A stretch of DNA of 64,000 nt from CAXBNB01 sp049115735. Lineage in GTDB: Bacteria > Bacteroidota > Bacteroidia > Cytophagales > Cyclobacteriaceae. Each line of letters starts with the position of its first letter. Position 1 is the first letter of the stretch. Under the pieces are notes generated by a model. It searched no databases. It saw only the letters and a list, made by a program, of their open reading frames with translations, and had not been told where the DNA came from. Of the stretch, positions 17,994 through 27,836 are shown piece after piece. A program made the translations under genes and the position numbers. The DNA is taken from positions 1 to 64,000 of the forward strand of contig JAGDZP010000026.1 in the NCBI GenBank assembly GCA_049115735.1, in the 5' to 3' direction.

Positions 17994-20567
17994 ATGAAAA
18001 AGACTAATCTGTTCCTTATTGCTGTTTTTTTATTTTCCTCTATATGCCTTGCTCCTAATGCGTTGGCACAAAAAAGCAAGAAGAAAAAGAAAAAAGGTGA
18101 GGTAGAAGCACCAGCGACACCAAAGAAAAAAGAAGAAAAAGGTCCTAAGAAAGTAAAAGATGCCGTCAAAAAGCATGACAAGATAGAAGGACTTTTCACC
18201 TTTTATAGAGACTCAGTATCAGGAGGCTTGAAAATGATCATCGCAGAAGACCAGCTGGAAAAAGAATTTATCCACTTCTACTACGTGGAAAATGGCGTGG
18301 TAGAAGCTGGAGTGTTCAAGGGGAATTTTCGTGGATCGAAAATTTTCAAAATAAGAAAATACTACAACAAAATAGAGTTTGTTAAGCAGAACACCTCATT
18401 CTATTTCGACCCTGCAAACCCAATGAGCAAAGCGGCAGACGCGAATATTTCGGAGGCCATCATGTATTCCGGGAAAATTGTTGCGGGGAGCCCCAAAGAA
18501 AAACAATACTTGATCGAAGCAGATCCTATCTTCCTAAAAGATGTGCTAGGTATTGTGGACAGGACGGCTTTTTTCAAAAATCCCAAAGCGTTCAAATTGG
18601 GTGGTTTGAGCAGTAGTAAAACGAAATATTCCGCGATCAATAACTATACTGATAATACAGACATTATTGTTGAGTATGCATTTGACAATAAAAAACCTAA
18701 TTCAATTGACAGTGATGCCATTACGGACTCAAGATTTATCACCATAAAAGTTCAGCACAGCCTAATTGCGGTTCCCGATAACGACTATCAGAAGCGATTC
18801 GAAGATCCTAGAGTGGGATATTTCACCACCCAGGTATCTGACCTGACATCAAAAGAAACTGTCAATTACCGTGACCTAATCCATAGATGGGATTTACAGA
18901 AAAAGGATCCTTCTGCGTCAGTTTCTGAGCCAGTAAAACCTATCACATGGTGGATCGAAAACACTACTCCTTATGAATTTCGGGAATCAATAAAAGATGG
19001 GGTGTTAGCGTGGAATGCAGCCTTCGAGCAGGCTGGTTTTAAAAATGCTATGGTCGTGAAAGTACAACCGGATACCGCAGATTGGGATGCTGGTGACATC
19101 AACTATAATGTGCTAAGATGGACATCTTCACCTCGACCACCCTTCGGAGGTTATGGTCCAAGTTTCGTCAATCCCAGAACTGGTCAAATCATTGGTGCCG
19201 ATATCATGCTGGAGTATGTGTACCACATAAGAGGAATACGCTATCAAAAGCTTCTAGGGGAAACTGCTGATTTTGGCTTTGAAAGTAACGTTGAGATTGA
19301 TCCTCACCAATGCAGTGCCGGACGAATGATGCATCAAAACCTGATGTTTGGGATAACAAAGCTGCGGACAGATGGTGCTTCTGAAGGCGAGCTGACAAGG
19401 TTGCAAAAGGAGAATATGAAATCCTTAATAATGCATGAAGTAGGTCATACACTTGGTCTCAATCACAACATGAAGGCAAGTCAAAGGTTTTCTCCTGCTC
19501 AACTAGCAGACAAGGAACTCATCAACGGAGAATGCTTGACTGGCTCTGTTATGGATTACACATTGGTCAATCTAACAAAAGACAAAAGTGACCAAGGTCA
19601 ATACTTTGATTATGCCGTTGGACCCTATGACAAATGGGCAATAGAATATGGATACAAGGTTGTTGATTCTGAAGCAGATCTTGAACCAATCTTGCAAAAG
19701 TCTACCCAACCAGAATTGATATTTGGCAATGATGCCGATGACATGAGATCACCAGGTAAAGCCATCGACCCAAGAGTAATGATTTTCGATCAATCTAATG
19801 ACCAGATCGGTTACTCCATTGATCGGATCGAAATAGTGAATTCACTCATGTCAAATCTCAAAGATAAATACACGACTGACGGCAAGTCATTCCAGGAACT
19901 ATACCAGGCATTTAGAACACTCGTAAGCCAATATGGAAATTCGGGAACAGTAATTTCCAGGTTCATAGGTGGAGTTTATGTAGATAGGGCCATGGCTGGA
20001 CAGGAAGGCGCTACTCAACCTTATACTCCAGTTTCATATAAGGACCAAAAAAGAGCCATGAATGCTTTAGCCAAGTATATTTTTGCTCCTGACGCTTTTA
20101 GTTTTCCGACTGAACTCTATAACTATCTGGCATATCAAAGGAGAGGGTTTGACTTTTTCAATGGGCCGGAAGATCCGAAAATTCATTCTAGGGTTATTAC
20201 TTATCAAAAAGGAGTATTGACACACTTGCTCCATAAAAATACTATGCAGCGTATCACTGATAGTGAATTGTATGGCAACAAGTATTTGCTTTCTGAATTT
20301 ATGACTGACTTGAACAATGCTGTTTTCAAAGCTGACGCCTATAAATCAGTTAACACTTTCAGGCAAAATCTTCAAATCGAATATGTGAAGAAATTAGCTT
20401 CGATTGTTGGGGAGAAAAGTGGCTATAGCAATCATGCTAAGTCAATGGCTCTGTACAACCTGAAAAATATCAAAAGGCTGTACACGGGAGCAAGCGGAAA
20501 CTTGTCCACTAAGGCTCACAGGCAGCATTTGGCGTTCCTTGTTGATGAGGCGTTGGATAGGGATTAG
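17994..20567 (+). CDS. Zinc-dependent metalloprotease (DUF5117/DUF4953-type)
   Basis: An 857-residue secreted metallopeptidase. A signal peptide (cleavage near ALAQ) is followed by a Lys-rich low-complexity stretch (about 27-60). The DUF5117-like part holds YRDSVSGGLKMII and YVENGVVEAGVFKGNFRGSKIF. The metzincin-like zinc site is HEVGHTLGLNH (His481, Glu482, His485, His491), preceded by NVLRWTSSPRPPFGGYGPS and RTGQIIGADIMLEY and followed by a SVMDYT Met-turn. Such proteins are common in Bacteroidota and lie in the periplasm or on the surface; their substrates are unknown. It is a single gene, divergent from ispG. Confidence 0.9.
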   Translation: MKKTNLFLIAVFLFSSICLAPNALAQKSKKKKKKGEVEAPATPKKKEEKGPKKVKDAVKKHDKIEGLFTFYRDSVSGGLKMIIAEDQLEKEFIHFYYVENGVVEAGVFKGNFRGSKIFKIRKYYNKIEFVKQNTSFYFDPANPMSKAADANISEAIMYSGKIVAGSPKEKQYLIEADPIFLKDVLGIVDRTAFFKNPKAFKLGGLSSSKTKYSAINNYTDNTDIIVEYAFDNKKPNSIDSDAITDSRFITIKVQHSLIAVPDNDYQKRFEDPRVGYFTTQVSDLTSKETVNYRDLIHRWDLQKKDPSASVSEPVKPITWWIENTTPYEFRESIKDGVLAWNAAFEQAGFKNAMVVKVQPDTADWDAGDINYNVLRWTSSPRPPFGGYGPSFVNPRTGQIIGADIMLEYVYHIRGIRYQKLLGETADFGFESNVEIDPHQCSAGRMMHQNLMFGITKLRTDGASEGELTRLQKENMKSLIMHEVGHTLGLNHNMKASQRFSPAQLADKELINGECLTGSVMDYTLVNLTKDKSDQGQYFDYAVGPYDKWAIEYGYKVVDSEADLEPILQKSTQPELIFGNDADDMRSPGKAIDPRVMIFDQSNDQIGYSIDRIEIVNSLMSNLKDKYTTDGKSFQELYQAFRTLVSQYGNSGTVISRFIGGVYVDRAMAGQEGATQPYTPVSYKDQKRAMNALAKYIFAPDAFSFPTELYNYLAYQRRGFDFFNGPEDPKIHSRVITYQKGVLTHLLHKNTMQRITDSELYGNKYLLSEFMTDLNNAVFKADAYKSVNTFRQNLQIEYVKKLASIVGEKSGYSNHAKSMALYNLKNIKRLYTGASGNLSTKAHRQHLAFLVDEALDRD

Positions 20568-20644
20568 AGATTGGGAGTGAGAAGTTGGAAGATCAGGATA
20601 TGGTTGAGTTCTTGTTTTCGGAACTACCTATCAGTTCCCGGCTT

Positions 20645-21349
20645 CTAAATATCTCCCAACTGTGGTCTGATAACTAAGTCTTCCACAACTGAATTTCGAG
20701 ATAGGGAGTAAGCAGACCAAATGGCATCTGCTACGTCTTCTGACTTGATGAAGCGATCTTCTGGCAGGTCTACTCCATCCCAACTTGCTGTGAGTGTCGC
20801 TCCGGGGAGTACGGATGTCACGCGCACACCGTGAGGTTTTAGTTCTTCTCTTAAGCCCTTGGACATGCCGTACATAGCGAATTTTGAAATACTGTAAGAG
20901 CCACCGTTGGCATAAGCCGTCTGGCTAGCTACTGAGCAAATATTGAAAATATCACCTACTTTCCGTTCAATCATCCCACCTACAAGTCCACGTGTCAGAT
21001 GATAGGCGCTGTAAAGGTTGGTTTCCATCATTAGTTCCAGGTTGCCCTCTTTTTCGCTGTGGATTTCTCCAGGAAGAAATACTCCCGTATTGTTTACCAA
21101 CACATCGACCTGATCCGTCTGAGATTCAATGAATTTAACAAAATCATCAACTTCATCCTTCTTCGAAAGGTCAGCTTTGAATGTGGTGATGGAACCTGGA
21201 TAATTTTTATTGGTGATTTCCTCTTCCAGTTTTGCAAGGTCTTCGTTACTTCTGGAGCAAGTGATTACTGCATAACCGTTTTGAATGAATTTGACGGCAA
21301 TGGCTTTACCAATTCCTTTGGATCCTCCTGAGATAACTACTGTTTTCAT
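20645..21349 (-). CDS. SDR family oxidoreductase
   Basis: A 234-residue classical short-chain dehydrogenase/reductase. It has the NAD(P) motif GGSKGIG (8-14), NNTG in place of the usual NNAG, the catalytic Ser in NICSVASQ, and YxxxK in YSISK. The C-terminal half carries RVTSVLPGAT. The Arg/Ser after the beta-2 strand (CSRSNEDL) suggests NADPH, but this is uncertain. Substrate unknown. The ATG at 21349 is directly before the Rossmann fold; an upstream extension in the same frame looks spurious. It converges with the metalloprotease gene and is divergent from mlaE. Confidence 0.85.
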   Translation of the reverse strand: MKTVVISGGSKGIGKAIAVKFIQNGYAVITCSRSNEDLAKLEEEITNKNYPGSITTFKADLSKKDEVDDFVKFIESQTDQVDVLVNNTGVFLPGEIHSEKEGNLELMMETNLYSAYHLTRGLVGGMIERKVGDIFNICSVASQTAYANGGSYSISKFAMYGMSKGLREELKPHGVRVTSVLPGATLTASWDGVDLPEDRFIKSEDVADAIWSAYSLSRNSVVEDLVIRPQLGDI

Positions 21350-21518
21350 ATTAAATGATATAGGCAAGCTACAAATAAAGGACTTCAATGAAACCCAGCA
21401 AAATTAATCATGTTTAAAAAAACAGATTGTTCATTGTTCATCGATAAAACATAATTGTTGACTGAGAATTGCTCCTTGACTTTTATCTTTATTATTTTGG
21501 CCTAGAAATCAAAACGAC

Positions 21519-22247
21519 TTGAAAAGCCTCGGAAAATACATCATGTTTATTGCCACCCTTTTCGTAAGAAGGGAATCATTCGGCACATATGTTAGGCTGG
21601 TTGTCGACGAGTCTATCAAAATCGGCGTAAACTCCGTTTTCATTTTTGTGATTGTTTCTTCATTCATGGGGGCGGTTACAACTATCCAGACAGCTTACAA
21701 CCTGATAAGTCCTCTGATACCCGATTATGTCATTTCCCTTGTCGTGCGAGATATGACCGTGCTGGAATTGGCACCAACAATCATGGCCATAGTCTTTGCC
21801 GGGAAGGTGGGGTCAAACATTGCTGGTGAACTGGGTACAATGAGGATTACAGAGCAAATTGATGCCCTTGAAGTAATGGGGATCAATTCTACCTCTTATC
21901 TCGTGCTACCAAAAATTATTGCAGCCCTATTCATGTACCCAATGTTAGTAGTACTGGCAGCATTCTTATCAATTTATGGAGGCTATCTGGCAGGAACATT
22001 AACTGGTGTAATCACAGGAACTGAATACATCTATGGCATTAGGTATGAATTCATTGAGTATAACATCACTTTTGCCTTGATCAAAGCTTTCGTTTTTGCA
22101 TTTCTGGTTTCATCTATCTCAGCCTATAAGGGATTTTATACTGAAGGAGGTGCCTTAGAAGTGGGTGTGGCAAGTACCAGCGCTGTGACTAATAGTTGTA
22201 TTGCCATCCTCCTTGCTGATTATTTACTAGCCCAACTGCTGTTATGA
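21519..22247 (+). CDS. MlaE-type ABC transporter permease (lipid transport)
   Basis: A 242-residue permease of the MlaE/YrbE family, with about five membrane helices. Typical segments are SSFMGAVTTIQTAYNL, LELAPTIMAIVFAGKVGSNIAGELGTMRITEQIDALE (the conserved cytoplasmic loop, split here by family residues), and AYKGFYTEGGALEVGVA near the end. With its ATPase it would move phospholipids between inner and outer membrane. The first plausible start is a TTG at 21519; an ATG at 21543 would shorten the amphipathic N-terminus. It overlaps the ATPase gene by 4 bp (ATGA). No MCE-domain (MlaD) gene follows, so that partner must be encoded elsewhere. Confidence 0.88.
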   Translation: MKSLGKYIMFIATLFVRRESFGTYVRLVVDESIKIGVNSVFIFVIVSSFMGAVTTIQTAYNLISPLIPDYVISLVVRDMTVLELAPTIMAIVFAGKVGSNIAGELGTMRITEQIDALEVMGINSTSYLVLPKIIAALFMYPMLVVLAAFLSIYGGYLAGTLTGVITGTEYIYGIRYEFIEYNITFALIKAFVFAFLVSSISAYKGFYTEGGALEVGVASTSAVTNSCIAILLADYLLAQLLL

Positions 22248-23005
22248 TCGAGTTACAAAATATCAATAAGTCGTTCGACGGAAAGCAAATTCTCCATAGC
22301 ATCAGCGGAGTTTTTGAACAGGGGCGTACGAACCTGATCATTGGTGCAAGTGGTACCGGGAAAAGCGTGTTGCTTAAAAATATTGTTGGCTTGGTACAAC
22401 CGGATGAAGGAAAAGTACTTTATGATGGAAGAGATTTTACTTCTGGTGATAAAAAGTTAAAAACAGATGTTAGACGGGAAATTGGCATGCTTTTCCAGGG
22501 AGGTGCACTCTTTGATTCCAAAAATGTAGAGGAGAATGTCATGTTTCCGTTGGATGTATTGACCAAAATGCCCAAAGACGAAAAACTCGACAGAGTAAAT
22601 GTTTGTCTTCAAAAGGTAGGTCTGGAAAATGTGAACAAGAAAATGCCATCTGAGATTAGCGGTGGGATGAAAAAACGAGTGGGTATCGCTCGGGCAATTG
22701 TTAATCACTCCAAATACCTTTTTTGTGATGAACCAAACTCAGGGCTTGACCCGCAAACTTCCATCAGGATAGACAACCTGATCAAAGAAATCACCGAGGA
22801 ATTAAATATTACCACAGTTGTGGTCACCCATGATATGAACTCAGTAATGGAAATTGGGGACTATGTGATGTTCATCTACCAGGGACATAAGCTTTGGGAA
22901 GGTAACAATCAGAATATTTTCGACTGCCAGGTCAAAGAACTGGAAGACTTTATTTTCGCAAATAACCTGATGCGCACAGTCAGGAGTCAGACTAACGGAA
23001 AATAA
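22244..23005 (+). CDS. MlaF-type ABC transporter ATP-binding protein
   Basis: A 253-residue ABC ATPase. Walker A is GASGTGKS (34-41), the Q-loop is MLFQGGALF, the signature is EISGGMKKRVGIARAI, Walker B is YLFCDEPNSGLDP, and the H-loop is VVTHDM. The FQGGALFDS and SGGMKKRV forms are typical of MlaF/Ttg2A lipid transporters. The first codon overlaps the stop of the permease gene, so the two are translationally coupled. A bidirectional terminator follows. Confidence 0.92.
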   Translation: MIELQNINKSFDGKQILHSISGVFEQGRTNLIIGASGTGKSVLLKNIVGLVQPDEGKVLYDGRDFTSGDKKLKTDVRREIGMLFQGGALFDSKNVEENVMFPLDVLTKMPKDEKLDRVNVCLQKVGLENVNKKMPSEISGGMKKRVGIARAIVNHSKYLFCDEPNSGLDPQTSIRIDNLIKEITEELNITTVVVTHDMNSVMEIGDYVMFIYQGHKLWEGNNQNIFDCQVKELEDFIFANNLMRTVRSQTNGK

Positions 23006-23035
23006 AAAACCACCCTGATTCCAAGGTGGTTTTTT
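23004..23035. terminator. Bidirectional terminator between mlaF and a barrel gene
   Basis: AAAAAACCACC / GGTGGTTTTTT form an 11-bp stem around a 10-base loop, flanked by A- and T-runs. It lies between two convergent genes and can serve both. Confidence 0.85.
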
Positions 23036-23055
23036 ATGATATCTTATTTACTGAT

Positions 23056-23505
23056 CTAGAATCCAAAAACAATTCCTGCGCCTATGACCATTTGCCCAGC
23101 ATATTTGGCTTGCAAATTTAAAACCATGCTTTCCCCCATAGAAATGTCATACCCCGCACCCAACGCCAACTTAGTGTCGCTAACGGTTAAATCTGCACCT
23201 AAAAAGTCTACTTTTTGACTAATAAAATCCAACCCCGTTACACCATAAAATCCTTCAGCAAAATAAAACCTGCCTTCAAGGTTAATAGAAGAGGCGCTAA
23301 CACCATTTTTCTCGAGAAAATATGTAAAACTCGGAGCAACGGCAATTTGATCGCTAACAAAATATTGCACTCCTAGATCGATACCAAGAGTCTCAAAATC
23401 TAAGGCATAACTACCTCCCACTTGAGCTCTAAAAGCACCTTGTTCCTGAGCATAAGCACCTACAGATAGGAGCACTGCAACGATTAATACTGATAACTTT
23501 TTCAT
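23056..23505 (-). CDS. Small outer-membrane beta-barrel protein (paralogue 1)
   Basis: A 149-residue protein with a signal peptide (MKKLSVLIVAVLLSVGAYAQ) and a pattern of about eight amphipathic strands: GSYALDFETLGIDLGVQYF, QIAVAPSFTYF, INLEGRFYFAEGFYGVTGLDF, LALGAGYDI, and a final VIGAGIVFGF strand ending in Phe. It resembles OmpW/OmpA-like small barrels. No function can be assigned. The next upstream gene encodes a protein of the same build (same signal start, same DQI.APS and INLEGRYYF-type strands), so the pair arose by tandem duplication. Confidence 0.8.
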   Translation of the reverse strand: MKKLSVLIVAVLLSVGAYAQEQGAFRAQVGGSYALDFETLGIDLGVQYFVSDQIAVAPSFTYFLEKNGVSASSINLEGRFYFAEGFYGVTGLDFISQKVDFLGADLTVSDTKLALGAGYDISMGESMVLNLQAKYAGQMVIGAGIVFGF

Positions 23506-23662
23506 AAGATTTAAATTTTAGGTTTGTGAAAATTTAAGACAATTTATATAGATGAAAATGTATCTGCAATAAATAACATATGATATTCCTTAGTAATAAT
23601 ACTGATGAAGTGACACCCTCTCCAATACCGATTAGTAGGTATATTTACTTATATTTCTTAGC

Positions 23663-24106
23663 CTAAAAGCTATACACTAAACCTCCTTGCATTTCTAAAG
23701 CTCCACTTCCAGGGGTGGTATATTTTATCTGAAGACCAAGTGACAATTGGTTTTGTATGGGGATTACATAACCTGCACCCAGATTTAGACCGCTAGATGA
23801 AAAACCAGCAACGGACACGGAAGCAAATCCTGCCAAAGCGTACAAATCAAAGTTTTGATCTGTAAAGTAGTAGCGGCCATCTACATTGAATGCATTGGCA
23901 CTAGGTGATCCAAAAATATTTGAATAACTGGGAGCTGCACTGATCTGATCTGTGAAAAAATATTCCCCACCAAAGTTGACTCCAAAGTTGGCCTGATCAA
24001 AGTTGAGAACGAGGGAGCCAGATGCCCTCCAGTCCCCTTCACTTTGTGCTGAGGCAGAAGCTATACATATCACTACGAATAATGTCGATACTAATAATTT
24101 TTTCAT
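23663..24106 (-). CDS. Small outer-membrane beta-barrel protein (paralogue 2)
   Basis: A 147-residue relative of the next downstream protein: signal peptide MKKLLVSTLFVVICIASASA, then GSLVLNFDQANFGVNFGGEY, DQISAAPSYSN, NVDGRYYFTDQNFDLYALAG, LNLGAGYVI, and a final MQGGLVYSF strand ending in Phe. Probably a small eight-stranded barrel in the outer membrane. The 157-bp gap between the two paralogues is AT-rich and may hold a separate promoter for the second gene. Function unknown. Confidence 0.8.
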   Translation of the reverse strand: MKKLLVSTLFVVICIASASAQSEGDWRASGSLVLNFDQANFGVNFGGEYFFTDQISAAPSYSNIFGSPSANAFNVDGRYYFTDQNFDLYALAGFASVSVAGFSSSGLNLGAGYVIPIQNQLSLGLQIKYTTPGSGALEMQGGLVYSF

Positions 24107-24233
24107 GTTCTATTGATATTTAAATGTTTTACTTGACCTTTATGATTACTGCGGTAAAATTAATATTTCTTCGTTTTCTTGAACGCTGGTCGTTAAGAAA
24201 AATTGAGTGGATAAATATTGTCTTGAAAGAAGA

Positions 24234-27200
24234 CTAAAACAGTGCGCTGACTTGCATCCTGCCCAAATGAATTACCCGCTGATCAATGGATTTTCGACCG
24301 CTGTAGCTCAGTGATATTTGTAATCCATTGGCTAGTTTTTGACGGAAATTAAAATCCCAGGTAAAATTGCTTCCTGGCCTCAAAGCTTCTAGTAATTCAT
24401 ATCCTGCCGGAGTGTTTTCTTTGCCATTGAACTGAATGCCCACATACCTGAAAGAGGCATCAATAGAGTTCTGTAGGGCTTTATTCCATCTTGAACTAAT
24501 AATCAGAGATGACAATTTTGAAGACTCGACTCCAGACTCGACCAAGACATTTTGTTTTCTCTTATACTCAGCTTTAGCACTCAGTCTAAATGACGAATTT
24601 GTTTGCCAAATAAGCTGAGGAGCCACGGTCTTTATATCGATCTCATAATTTCTATCCTCCAAAAAGTCTGACGCGTTTCGCTTATCCCCTGACGACAGGC
24701 TCCAAACTACACTCAAAGTAGATGTAATCTTCTTGCGGCTATTCAGCCCTATTTCATACTGACTTCTGGAATCAACACCATTTGAAATCAGCTGTTTTGA
24801 ATTTGCATAGAAATAGGATACATCGAAACCAAACCGTGGATTGGATCTGTTGTAAAATAGATTACTCCGAATTGCGTCCCTAATGAAAATAAGGTTTTCA
24901 TCACTTGTGTCCTTGTGGAAAGGATTGAATCGGCTGCCAATGCTATTGTCAGTATTCTTTTTATTTATGGTGACAGAAGCTCTGTAGGTCAGGCGTCCGA
25001 GCATACCCAAAAAACCGCTCCCCGATTTCCAAGTTCTGGGCATGGAAGCATTCACACTCCAATTCAGTTGGTTGTTGAATGCGGATATGAAATCATCGGT
25101 TGGCACAAAGAGTTTGATGTAATTCCTCTCGTCAAAATTTATCGCTTCAAAAAACTCGGTAATATCTTGCACACCATCGTCGTTCAAATCCCGCCAGGTG
25201 TGCGTGCCTTCTCCAGTAACCACAGGAATATATACGAATTCTCGCCGAATCTCCCTGCTACTGGATGTCACATAGGTCAAGTCGCTTCTGAGGTGGTTGT
25301 TGAAAAAACCACCATTCCAATTTAGGCGGCTCATTACAGTTTCTTCATCAGGATTGGATTTGGAACTTTCTAAAAATTGTAAATTTCGGTAAGTGAACGT
25401 AAGGTCAATATGGTTGGTACTACCAATATCCGAATTGACATTAAGCCTGGTTGTTCTGGTTGACGTGAAACCTTCCATCATCCCGTTCAGAGGCTGTTTG
25501 TCTTTCCTTTGCGTGTACTCCAAACGGAACTTAGTCTTCAAAGAATCATTACTTTTTAGAAAAAACTGATGGGATACATAGTTCATTGCCGAACTAATAA
25601 TTGAATCATTTTCGGAAAGCTTCAATTCATTTTGATCCAATTGGAATCTATATCCAGGTACAATAAAGTATTTGTCAAGAGAAATACCTCCATCGAAGCG
25701 TTTCCAATCTGATCGTAGCTGTTCCTTATTGTTTTTCATCAAAAAACCTTCGGTCTGCAACTGCATAGCACCCACTCGATTCTTTGCAGCGATTTTCTGT
25801 TGAGTTCCGTCAATCAGATTACCCCGCTTTCTATGTGACAAATGATAAGAGAAGCTATTATCTCTATCCCTCACCAGGGATGTATTGACATTAAATATGT
25901 GATCACTGGATTGGGCTTCTTCCTGGTTTGGGTTGTAGCTCCAATCCCGGTCATACTCGATGTACCTGAACCTATCAATAGCCTGAAAATTTTCACTATC
26001 GTATTCAAAATCTACTGCAGATGACAGCTTGTACTTCCCGGAAGTGCCAATAGGTTTTTGTTTGATTTCATAGCCACCTTTTACAGCCATCCCAACATCA
26101 TCCTCGTTATTGATATCAGAAAAAAGATTGAGGTCATGATTAGAAAGCGCCAGTTCAGAATAAACACGACTGTACTCTGATGTGGCCACATTTAGTCCAA
26201 TTGTGGTCATTTGTTTTTTGTTAGGTGCCGGAACAAACAGAACAGCTGAATAACTCCCCAGTCGCTCACCAGACTTGGGGCTTATCCACTCAAACACCCG
26301 TCCGTTTGTGGTATTGGACAACAAGGTATAATCACCATTTCCCAACCCAACTTCACTGAAAGTGACTCTATATAACACTTCTGATGAGTCACTTGAAATT
26401 TTAAATATTTGATGTGGTGAACCGCCCATATCCACGGTATCTACTTTTTTATACAACACCAGATTTTCATTGTATTCCGATTCTCTTTCTCCGCTTATTG
26501 GCACAGGAATCATCTCATCTCCAGCCTGGCTCATCAACAGCTTATCCTGATCAGAAAGATCAAATGACAGAGGATTATTTTTACTGTCCTGTTCCTGATA
26601 ATGGTTGAAAGACAGGGTGGTTTTTCCAAATTTGAAGCTGTGGTTTGTGTTGAGGATTGAGCGGTTGTAGTTTCTGTCGGAGTACTCATAAGTCGCCCGA
26701 ACCCTCGAAAACCTTGTAATCAGAACAGAGGGATTGAAAGTAATTTCGCCTAGATTATAGTCAATGACATAGTCCTGGCTGAAGCCGCGTTCAAGTAGTT
26801 GGCCATCCAGGTAGATACTTTCGGAATTGGCCAATACAATAACAAAACGTTCGCCATTAGGTCCTCTCAATTTATAAGGCCCCTGTACACCTTCCTGTAC
26901 GACCAGAGTCACATCAGCAAACTGTCCCTTAGCTGCAGCTATGGTCACTGATGAGCTTGCCTCGGCTTTTTCACCCAGCTGATAATTGTAATTGAATTGA
27001 CCTCCCTGGACATTTTTGTAGTACTTTAAAAAATAGTTTTCAGGATTTTGCAAAATTATATCACCCGCTCGAAGAGATAAATTTTCATTATACACTTCGA
27101 TAGAAACATTATCAAATTCTCGTAATTGCTGCGTATTACCTTCAGGCTGGAAAGGGATATTCTGATCAGTAATGTTGGCACGGATGTTTAAATCGTTTGT

Positions 27201-27701
27201 CAGTTTTCCCTCCATTTGAAAATTCAAGGAGGAGGTTACCCCGAGACTTCTTGAGTTACCAAATGAAATACCTCTTGTTAAGCTACCGGATTTGCTTATT
27301 CCTTCAGATTTAAACAACTCTTCTCTTTCAAATTTGGCTACCTTCTTCTTTGCGTGCTTAAATGGAGCCAACGAATCATAATCAGAATAGCTGTTGGTTT
27401 GGTATTGTTTTGTAAGCTCTGCTGGAAGAGTTCTGTAGCAGAGTCTAACTGAGTCCGCTCCATTGGCATCTAGAATCTGAATTTTCGAAGTGCCCATTTG
27501 AAGGTCAAATTTCACGGATTCATCTTCGAAAGAAATGGTTTCTGGGGCTATGAGCAGCGTATCCAGCTTTATGGGTTGAGACAGAGCCGGTATCCATTTG
27601 CAGTGAAGGTTGCTTTTTTGTGCGTACAGGGAATTGATAGAAGATAGAGCAATCGCCAACACGAACGCTATAATCTGCCAAACCTTAAAACCTGTTGTCA
27701 T
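24234..27701 (-). CDS. Giant outer-membrane barrel-like protein (hypothetical, 1155 aa)
   Basis: A secreted protein (signal peptide with cleavage near SLYAQ) of a large-barrel type often seen in Bacteroidota. The region GSLTRGISFGNSRSLGVTS, with NIPFQPEGNTQQLREFD and LRAGDIILQNPENYFLKY, is the conserved core (about 135-235). It is followed by strands such as RVRATYEYSDRNYNRSIL and hundreds of residues of alternating aromatic/polar strands up to a C-terminal RMQVSALF. A Ca-binding-like loop DLNDDGVQDITEF lies near residue 850. It recalls parts of SprA, the type IX secretion translocon, but is much shorter and I do not claim it is SprA. Function unknown. It precedes no obvious partner. Confidence 0.7.
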   Translation of the reverse strand: MTTGFKVWQIIAFVLAIALSSINSLYAQKSNLHCKWIPALSQPIKLDTLLIAPETISFEDESVKFDLQMGTSKIQILDANGADSVRLCYRTLPAELTKQYQTNSYSDYDSLAPFKHAKKKVAKFEREELFKSEGISKSGSLTRGISFGNSRSLGVTSSLNFQMEGKLTNDLNIRANITDQNIPFQPEGNTQQLREFDNVSIEVYNENLSLRAGDIILQNPENYFLKYYKNVQGGQFNYNYQLGEKAEASSSVTIAAAKGQFADVTLVVQEGVQGPYKLRGPNGERFVIVLANSESIYLDGQLLERGFSQDYVIDYNLGEITFNPSVLITRFSRVRATYEYSDRNYNRSILNTNHSFKFGKTTLSFNHYQEQDSKNNPLSFDLSDQDKLLMSQAGDEMIPVPISGERESEYNENLVLYKKVDTVDMGGSPHQIFKISSDSSEVLYRVTFSEVGLGNGDYTLLSNTTNGRVFEWISPKSGERLGSYSAVLFVPAPNKKQMTTIGLNVATSEYSRVYSELALSNHDLNLFSDINNEDDVGMAVKGGYEIKQKPIGTSGKYKLSSAVDFEYDSENFQAIDRFRYIEYDRDWSYNPNQEEAQSSDHIFNVNTSLVRDRDNSFSYHLSHRKRGNLIDGTQQKIAAKNRVGAMQLQTEGFLMKNNKEQLRSDWKRFDGGISLDKYFIVPGYRFQLDQNELKLSENDSIISSAMNYVSHQFFLKSNDSLKTKFRLEYTQRKDKQPLNGMMEGFTSTRTTRLNVNSDIGSTNHIDLTFTYRNLQFLESSKSNPDEETVMSRLNWNGGFFNNHLRSDLTYVTSSSREIRREFVYIPVVTGEGTHTWRDLNDDGVQDITEFFEAINFDERNYIKLFVPTDDFISAFNNQLNWSVNASMPRTWKSGSGFLGMLGRLTYRASVTINKKNTDNSIGSRFNPFHKDTSDENLIFIRDAIRSNLFYNRSNPRFGFDVSYFYANSKQLISNGVDSRSQYEIGLNSRKKITSTLSVVWSLSSGDKRNASDFLEDRNYEIDIKTVAPQLIWQTNSSFRLSAKAEYKRKQNVLVESGVESSKLSSLIISSRWNKALQNSIDASFRYVGIQFNGKENTPAGYELLEALRPGSNFTWDFNFRQKLANGLQISLSYSGRKSIDQRVIHLGRMQVSALF

Positions 27702-27836
27702 TGAAACTGCTCGTCAATAATTACCGCTTTCTTATTATCAGCGGCTTATAATCAAAGATAGAAAGAATTGGTGTTGAGTTTTATGAGCTTGGCCATCAGT
27801 CTCATGGTATAGGTAGGTCAAGACAAAATCGTGTCC

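Noticed and set aside
20620..20645. GGAACT/AGTTCC hairpin between the metalloprotease and SDR genes
   Set aside because: Six-bp stem without a T-run on either strand; not convincing as a terminator.
24915..25325. Plus-strand open frame of 136 codons opposite the giant barrel gene
   Set aside because: Antisense shadow without signal peptide, domain or promoter.
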